Below are positions 6,311-11,190 of a stretch of 11,190 nt of DNA, piece by piece (position 1 is the first letter of the stretch; every line of letters starts with the position of its first letter). The stretch comes from Nitrososphaerales archaeon TH5896 (GTDB lineage: Archaea; Thermoproteota; Nitrososphaeria; Nitrososphaerales; Nitrososphaeraceae). Made by a program: the position numbers and the translations under genes. The notes beneath the pieces are model-generated. The model had not been told where the DNA came from. It did not search any database and saw only the letters and a list, made by a program, of their open reading frames with translations. Location of the stretch: NCBI GenBank assembly GCA_014523625.1, contig JAATVP010000205.1, forward strand, positions 1 to 11,190. The letters run 5' to 3'.

Positions 6311-6715
6311 ATGAAAAATTCTATAGGAAAATTCATGACAGTCAAATTGTCATATATTCTTCAATCTAATACAGGACAGGAGGCTGCTTTGAGAATGGAC
6401 CAGGATAATGCCTCTGTATTGATTGTGTTGGACTCAAGTGAGACTCCGGTCGGAGTTGTCACGCAAAGAGACCTAGTGAGAAGCTCGTGTATTGAAAATG
6501 TTTCTTGCAACAGTATCCATGTCCAAGACATAATGTCTACTCCGATTGTTACAGTTGATCCTTATTCTCCAGTGGAAGTAGCAGCAGATATAATGAAACA
6601 GAATAACGTTAGACATCTTTTGGTTGTGGATAGTGATAAGCCAAATAAGCCTCTTGGGATCATAAGCTCTCGTGATTTTGCATTGTATATAGAAAATGAA
6701 CTTGAAGAAAAATGA
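6311..6715 (+). CDS. Stand-alone tandem CBS-domain protein
   Basis: A 134-residue cytosolic protein made almost entirely of one CBS pair (Bateman module), which usually binds adenine nucleotides such as AMP, ATP or SAM and reports energy state. Repeat one covers about 9-58 (MTVKLSYIL...ASVLIVLDSSETPVGVVTQRDLV) and repeat two about 72-130 (VQDIMSTPIVTVDPYSPVEVAADIMKQ...NVRHLLVVD...PLGIISSRDFALYI). Both repeats keep the G-[VI]-[VI]-[TS]-x-R-D end motif whose Asp commonly contacts ribose. No catalytic domain is attached, so it probably regulates a partner in trans. It is transcribed divergently from the thiolase gene and 58 nt ahead of a small membrane protein with its own TATA-like box. Ligand and partner are unknown. 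Confidence 0.9.
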   Translation: MKNSIGKFMTVKLSYILQSNTGQEAALRMDQDNASVLIVLDSSETPVGVVTQRDLVRSSCIENVSCNSIHVQDIMSTPIVTVDPYSPVEVAADIMKQNNVRHLLVVDSDKPNKPLGIISSRDFALYIENELEEK

Positions 6716-6742
6716 CTCATTTTACCCGAGCCTGACCAACGA

Positions 6743-6749
6743 TTATATT
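6743..6749 (+). promoter_or_regulatory. TATA-box candidate for the small membrane protein gene
   Basis: TTATATT is centred 28 bp upstream of the ATG at 6774, matching leaderless spacing. It lies in the short gap after the CBS gene and is the only clear promoter-like element before the helicase gene, so it may drive both. Confidence 0.45.
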
Positions 6750-6773
6750 GGAGTTTTGAAGTTTCGATATTGA

Positions 6774-6929
6774 ATGACTGTAGAAGCGATATCAAATTTC
6801 GACTCTTATGCCTGGATAGCTGTTGGGTTATTCGTTCTGGGTATAATTGGCGTTCTAGTCTATGAAAAGTCTGACGCACGACAGCATTCAACAAGAAACT
6901 CAGGAAAGCCTTCCGACGTCGGGTCGTAA
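6774..6929 (+). CDS. Small single-span membrane protein (51 aa), hypothetical
   Basis: An open frame of 51 codons reads MTVEAISNFDSYA, then the hydrophobic segment WIAVGLFVLGIIGVLVY (14-30), then a hydrophilic tail EKSDARQHSTRNSGKPSDVGS. This is the layout of a one-span membrane protein with a short N-terminus and a charged C-terminus beginning Glu-Lys at the membrane edge. The clean hydrophobic block and the correctly placed TATA element argue that it is real rather than a chance frame. It overlaps the upstream ATG (6862) of the helicase frame by 68 nt, in a different frame; if the helicase starts at TTG 6934 the two genes are instead 4 nt apart. I do not recognise a family and assign no function. 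Confidence 0.55.
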   Translation: MTVEAISNFDSYAWIAVGLFVLGIIGVLVYEKSDARQHSTRNSGKPSDVGS

Positions 6930-9675
6930 ATGTTTGGGTATAGAGATTAAGACAAAAGAATTCTATCGGAACCAAGGTTTCACAAATCTTACGACTATTC
7001 AAGCCAAGTCTCTTCCTGTAATTTGTAGAAGAATAGATTCGATACTTATTGCGCCAACCGGATCAGGTAAAACCGAGGCAGCGATCTTGCCTGTGTTAAC
7101 TATGATAAGGGAATTGAATTTCGAAAAGTCGAGAGGGATCAAGGCTTTGTATATTACTCCACTTCGGTCTTTAAACAATGACGTCTTTAGAAGAATTGAG
7201 AAGTACGCAAGCGATCAAGGTTTGCGGCTAGAAATCAGGCATGGGGATACGAGTGCGGCCAAAAAGAAAAAGATGTCCAATAGTCCCCCTGATATACTAA
7301 TAACTACTCCCGAGACACTAGGTATCATTCTAACTAATAGCATACTCATCGGTCATTTGTCATTGGTACAATGGGTAATTATTGACGAAGTCCATGAGCT
7401 ACTCCCTAACGAAAGGGGATCGCACCTATCTGTGAGTCTAGAACGCCTGGAAAAAGCTACTAGGAATAGGCCATCTAGAATAGGACTTTCTGCTAGTGTG
7501 GCAGATCCGCGTGAAGCGGGGAGATTTGTGGCTGGCTCGGGCAGAAACATCGCTGTGCTGATAGACGGGTCTATGAGGGAATATGATATAGACATCGTAT
7601 ATGTGAACGGCTCTATAAATGACGTGTGTCAGCTGATTCTCAAATATGTTGATCCTATGATAAATCAAAAAAAATCAATCTTGGTCTTTACTAATACTAG
7701 AGATGAAGCAGAATATATAGGAACTATCCTAAAATCGCGTGCCAGATTCGGGGTCGATGTTCACCACGGTTCCCTTTCAAAGACTAGTCGGGAAGAAACA
7801 GAGAAGAGATTGCGTGAAGGATTTGCTGGACTGGTAGTTTGCACATCATCTTTAGAATTAGGATTGGATATTGGTTCAGTTGATTTGGTTATCCATTATG
7901 GCTCGCCAAGACAGATATCTAAACTTGTTCAAAGAATTGGTCGAAGTAGACATAACAACCGTAGGTCAGCAAAGGGACTAATTATTACTAGTTCCCATGA
8001 TGATGAACTTGAGGCCAATGCCATATTGTATAGAACTAGGAAGGGGGAAATGGAAGAACAAAAAATACATCAAATGCCGTTTGACGTAATGGCTCACCAT
8101 TTGGTGGGTATCTCCTTGCAAGCAAGAGCATCTATCACCGTAAGCGAAGCATTCCAACTGATCAGAAAGTCATACCCATTCCGAAACCTTCAGATATCTG
8201 ATTTGATGATGTCGCTCAAAATCCTAGCTGATATTGGGTTAATAAGGATAGACATCTCAGAAAACTCATATAGATATACACTAAGATCATACAAGTATTA
8301 TTTCAGTAACCTTTCAATGATTCCTTTCGTTCAGAAATTCGAAGTCATAGATTTAGTTGGTAAAAGAAAAATAGGTATGTTGGACCAACAATTTGTTGGA
8401 GATTATGGGGAAAGAGGAAATGTATTTGTTTTAAAAGGGTTGCAGTGGAAAATTATCTCAATTGATGAAAAGCGATTAATTGTTAATGTTGAGCCTCTGA
8501 GGGGGGTCACTATGAATGTGCCATATTGGGCAGGAGAAACTATCCCAGTAGATTATTTAACAGCTGTCAGGGTCGCTGAAAGCCGAAGGCATTATGCTAA
8601 TTCTGACGTATTCGCAAGTAGAGAAACTGTCAAAAATAGTTTGGTCTTGTTAAAGGAGCTGCCTGGCGCGAAGTTGATCGTGATTGAAAGCAGTCGAAAG
8701 GATAATGCGTTAATCTTGCATATGCCGTTTGGAACAAAGGTGAACAACACTTTTGCATCGGTTCTCTCTACACTGCTTTCTTCTCAGCTAGGATATGTAA
8801 TTGAAAGCAGATCAGACGCCTACAGGATATTGCTCATATCTGCTGCAGCAAGAATGGGTAAAGCTCACATTGAACGGATATTCAAGGAGCTAGTCGACTG
8901 CGAACCTATACTGATCGCGTCATTCACGGGTACATATGTTATGAATTGGAAGGTATGGACGGTAGGAAGGAGGTTCGGTATTGTATCAAAAGAGTCAGTA
9001 TATGATAAAAAAATTGCCAGATTGTTGTATGATAGGTATATGAAGACCCCCGTTAGTACTGAAGCAATTCGAGAACTCGTTCATGAAAAATTCGATGTGC
9101 TTACTACGAACAGGATTCTTCAAGAATATGCAAATGACTTGATTAGGCTTCAATGGATCGAAGTCGAAGAATTTACCGACCTAGCTAAGCCTACTGTGGA
9201 ACGCTATCAGAGATTTTCGGCTGCGCCCCTGAGTTTAGAAACCGGGATCATTGAGCTCGTTAAAGATAGGCTCCTTAGGACTAAGCATCGATTAATCTGT
9301 ATTCGCTGTGGAGAGTGGGAAAGAGTATTCGAAACGAAAGATGTACCTGACCAAATTCACTGTAAGAAATGCAGATCCCGCCTAATTACCGCTACTTACG
9401 TTTCGGATCTTGACCTTCCTAACATAATTGTAAAAAAGCTTAAAGGGGCTAAAATCACAGCTGATGACAGTCGAAGGTTTGATCGTGCATGGAAGATTGC
9501 TTCTCTGATAAATAATTTCGGGAGAACGGCAATTACTGTATTATCAGGTCATGGTATCGGGGCAGACACTGCTGCAAGGGTTCTTCGAAATAGTATCGAT
9601 GAGTCAACATTGTACAGAAGCATATACGAAGCTGAGAGACAGTACGTACTTACTCGAGGCTTTTGGAACGATTAG
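6862..9675 (+). CDS. lhr: Lhr-type superfamily 2 helicase with C-terminal zinc finger and HhH
   Basis: A large ATP-dependent helicase of the Lhr (large helicase-related) family, which acts on nucleic-acid duplexes in DNA repair or RNA metabolism. Motifs: Q-like TTIQ (44-47), Walker A APTGSGKT (64-71), Ia TPLRSL (99-104), TTPE (148-151), Walker B DEVH (175-178), SAS (210-212), VFTNTR (275-280), V TSSLELGLDIG (328-338) and VI QRIGRSRH (357-364). A winged-helix and Lhr-type beta/core region follow (about 400-790). The C-terminus adds a CxxC-x17-CxxC zinc site (Cys813, 816, 834, 837) and an HhH-like segment LSGHGIGADTAARVL (894-908). The 937-residue length fits the archaeal family. The start is uncertain: ATG 6862 overlaps a small membrane-protein ORF, while TTG 6934 (913 residues) begins just before the conserved helicase N-terminus. 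It converges on the RPA-like gene. Confidence 0.9.
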   Translation: MKSLTHDSIQQETQESLPTSGRKCLGIEIKTKEFYRNQGFTNLTTIQAKSLPVICRRIDSILIAPTGSGKTEAAILPVLTMIRELNFEKSRGIKALYITPLRSLNNDVFRRIEKYASDQGLRLEIRHGDTSAAKKKKMSNSPPDILITTPETLGIILTNSILIGHLSLVQWVIIDEVHELLPNERGSHLSVSLERLEKATRNRPSRIGLSASVADPREAGRFVAGSGRNIAVLIDGSMREYDIDIVYVNGSINDVCQLILKYVDPMINQKKSILVFTNTRDEAEYIGTILKSRARFGVDVHHGSLSKTSREETEKRLREGFAGLVVCTSSLELGLDIGSVDLVIHYGSPRQISKLVQRIGRSRHNNRRSAKGLIITSSHDDELEANAILYRTRKGEMEEQKIHQMPFDVMAHHLVGISLQARASITVSEAFQLIRKSYPFRNLQISDLMMSLKILADIGLIRIDISENSYRYTLRSYKYYFSNLSMIPFVQKFEVIDLVGKRKIGMLDQQFVGDYGERGNVFVLKGLQWKIISIDEKRLIVNVEPLRGVTMNVPYWAGETIPVDYLTAVRVAESRRHYANSDVFASRETVKNSLVLLKELPGAKLIVIESSRKDNALILHMPFGTKVNNTFASVLSTLLSSQLGYVIESRSDAYRILLISAAARMGKAHIERIFKELVDCEPILIASFTGTYVMNWKVWTVGRRFGIVSKESVYDKKIARLLYDRYMKTPVSTEAIRELVHEKFDVLTTNRILQEYANDLIRLQWIEVEEFTDLAKPTVERYQRFSAAPLSLETGIIELVKDRLLRTKHRLICIRCGEWERVFETKDVPDQIHCKKCRSRLITATYVSDLDLPNIIVKKLKGAKITADDSRRFDRAWKIASLINNFGRTAITVLSGHGIGADTAARVLRNSIDESTLYRSIYEAERQYVLTRGFWND

Positions 9676-9706
9676 TACATTATACTAGTTGATGATATAG
9701 TCACGA

Positions 9707-11146
9707 TTACCCTATTCTGTGAATGCTCGAATAAGGCTTCAATGAAATTTGCACTTTGCCGTCCCTGTTGGTACTTGTGATGACTCCTCTGATTTTTATT
9801 CTCTCGCCAACCTTAAGATTGGTTACAAGATTAGATAGTTCTCTCCATCCTATAATAGTTATTTCGGCAGTATCATCACCTAACATAGTCTCGGCCAGAG
9901 AAATATTCTCGCCATTTCTTGTAGTAACTGTACTGATTGAGGGCGTCTGGAGTACGATTCCTTCAACAAGATACGGACGGTCAGAAATTGTAATGCCTTC
10001 AATTTTGGTTTCGAGCGATTCAAGGGACGGGAATGATGAATCATCTTCAATCTCGCTGACATAGGAATCATCCCTAGACAGAGTAATTTGATTGCCAAGA
10101 ATCATGCTTGGTATGCATTGAATTATTGTACCTGGACTGATCGATGTTTTCAATAATTTAGAATCAATTCTAAGCGTCGTGATCTTCCCGTCCTTTTGGA
10201 AAGCCAGGCATTCCAAGTAGCCTGTTCCCAAGTCTTTTCCAACAGAAATCAATTTGAGGGCAAGCACATCAGGTTCTCCTCTAGAGTTGGATATATCCAT
10301 AGAAGTCCCCTCATCTCCGTGTATTTCAAATTCTGAATTTCCATACTGTGCATTTCCTTGCTTAATTCTTACACCAATGAGGTTTATAATGGAGCCGACT
10401 GCCAAAATCTTGGGAAGCCTTGATTCGTCTATATTCCAGATAATAGTTCGCATTGTCTTCGTGCCTTCGTCGTTTGAGACATTCAACTGAAGAGCCTTGC
10501 TATCCTGACCTCTAACGTTCTTATATTCCACTATTCTAGGTGAAGATGAAATCTTTCCGAAGACGACGACGTTGTCAGTTTGACCGGAAATTTTCGAAAT
10601 ATCACATGCAAAATGGTCCAATGGCGGTATATCCACAATACCTTCTTTAATTACCTCTAAAGTGCTCATATCTCCAACGTTAAGTACTGGCTTTCTGTCT
10701 AGACCTGATTTAACGTAACCCTTGGTCAGCTTAATGAGGTCTCCTGGACGTAAACCTGATTCCTCTGGAAAATCCACTCTCTTCTCCCAAAGTTTAAGTC
10801 TTATAGCAGCATCACCATCAAGAATTGTAAGGGTTCTGTTGCGCAACTCCTCACTGTTATCTTTTCTTAAGAAAGTGCGCGTGGGATAGATGGACATTAC
10901 TCTTCCAACAACGTTGATATCTCTAGCTCCCACATAAAGATCCTTTAGTTTCTGGAGACTGGACTGATTTCGTTCAAGTGAAATGCCCAAGTCAGCGGCG
11001 ACGAGAAATAAAGCGCCTTGATCAGTCAGGTAACCCGCTCCAATCTTCCGCTTTTTTTCGTCTACAAGATTTCTAATCTCTTCTGCGCTGATCTCTGGCT
11101 TTTTTTCAAGCAGGATCTCAACCATTGCTTTAAAATCAACTGACAT
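9707..11146 (-). CDS. RPA-like single-stranded DNA-binding protein with several OB folds
   Basis: Archaeal replication protein A homologue, which coats ssDNA in replication, repair and recombination. The 479-residue product has a helical N-terminal module (1-55) ending in KIGAGYLTDQGALFLVAADLGI, typical of archaeal RPA, then OB-fold repeats at about 72-165 (VVGRVMSIYPTRTF...AAIRLKLW...GDLIKLTKGYV), 190-275 (VVVFGKISSSPRIVEY...RTIIWN), a divergent one at about 295-360, and 390-473 (YLVEGIVLQTPS...AEITIIGW...GERIKIRGV). No cysteine-rich zinc finger is seen, unlike many euryarchaeal RPA subunits. I chose ATG 11146 because GGAGG lies 10 nt upstream; a TTG at 11173 would add nine residues and is unsupported. 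It converges on the helicase gene with a 31-nt gap; both act on nucleic acids, but the orientation rules out an operon. Confidence 0.9.
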   Translation of the reverse strand: MSVDFKAMVEILLEKKPEISAEEIRNLVDEKKRKIGAGYLTDQGALFLVAADLGISLERNQSSLQKLKDLYVGARDINVVGRVMSIYPTRTFLRKDNSEELRNRTLTILDGDAAIRLKLWEKRVDFPEESGLRPGDLIKLTKGYVKSGLDRKPVLNVGDMSTLEVIKEGIVDIPPLDHFACDISKISGQTDNVVVFGKISSSPRIVEYKNVRGQDSKALQLNVSNDEGTKTMRTIIWNIDESRLPKILAVGSIINLIGVRIKQGNAQYGNSEFEIHGDEGTSMDISNSRGEPDVLALKLISVGKDLGTGYLECLAFQKDGKITTLRIDSKLLKTSISPGTIIQCIPSMILGNQITLSRDDSYVSEIEDDSSFPSLESLETKIEGITISDRPYLVEGIVLQTPSISTVTTRNGENISLAETMLGDDTAEITIIGWRELSNLVTNLKVGERIKIRGVITSTNRDGKVQISLKPYSSIHRIG

Positions 11147-11156
11147 TAACCAGTAG

Positions 11157-11161
11157 CCTCC
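11157..11161 (-). promoter_or_regulatory. Shine-Dalgarno site deciding the RPA start
   Basis: GGAGG on the minus strand ends 10 nt before the ATG at 11146. It is the clearest Shine-Dalgarno-like sequence in front of any start in the window and favours this ATG over the in-frame TTG at 11173, which it would otherwise follow inside the coding region. Confidence 0.55.
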
Positions 11162-11190
11162 AGATAAACTCAAATCCCTCTTAACTAGCA

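Noticed and set aside
6562..7002. 146-codon minus-strand frame across the CBS end, small membrane ORF and helicase start.
   Set aside because: It overlaps the well-supported second CBS repeat and reads as Ser/Phe-rich antisense with no motif.

Overview
The window looks like a stretch of an archaeal chromosome, most likely Thaumarchaeota (Nitrososphaeria). Supporting this are an sn-glycerol-1-phosphate dehydrogenase (the archaeal lipid-stereochemistry enzyme), a KH/beta-CASP nuclease of the aCPSF1/FttA type, an Lhr-type helicase, a multi-OB-fold RPA-like protein, a SepF-like cell division protein, and TATA-like boxes about 25-31 bp upstream of several start codons, as expected for leaderless archaeal mRNAs. 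Base composition is AT-rich (roughly 40% G+C by eye). The phylum is an inference: no rRNA or other phylogenetic marker is present. I see no tRNA, rRNA, insertion sequence, CRISPR array or phage gene.

Layout, left to right: (1) 1-927: a long-type FKBP/SlyD-like prolyl isomerase (+) with four perfect copies of a 24-nt coding repeat at its C-terminus, converging on egsA (-) across a hairpin that overlaps the FKBP stop codon. (2) 928-1971: egsA (-). (3) 1972-2792: about 0.8 kb with no credible gene, holding an 18-bp perfect palindrome and, at its right end, two abutting palindromes that form the promoter of the next gene. (4) 2793-4667: aCPSF1/FttA-like ribonuclease and termination factor (+), followed by a hairpin plus T-tract. 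(5) 4764-6180: two minus-strand genes, an MnmA/ThiI-like PP-loop tRNA thiolase followed by a small SepF. (6) 6181-6310: a divergent promoter region with mirrored ATAGGG boxes. (7) 6311-9675: plus-strand CBS-domain protein, a 51-residue single-span membrane protein and a large Lhr-like helicase. (8) 9707-11146: RPA-like ssDNA-binding protein (-), converging on the helicase gene.

Functionally this is a housekeeping region: protein folding, membrane lipid backbone synthesis, RNA 3'-end formation, tRNA thiolation, cell division, nucleic-acid unwinding and ssDNA protection. No defence or secondary-metabolite system is visible. The points most worth a second look are the aCPSF1-like protein whose KH-domain GxxG loop is lost while its nuclease residues are intact, a SepF whose membrane-targeting helix appears to lie in frame upstream of the only usable start codon, a small membrane protein overlapping the helicase start, and the cysteine-rich thiolase.
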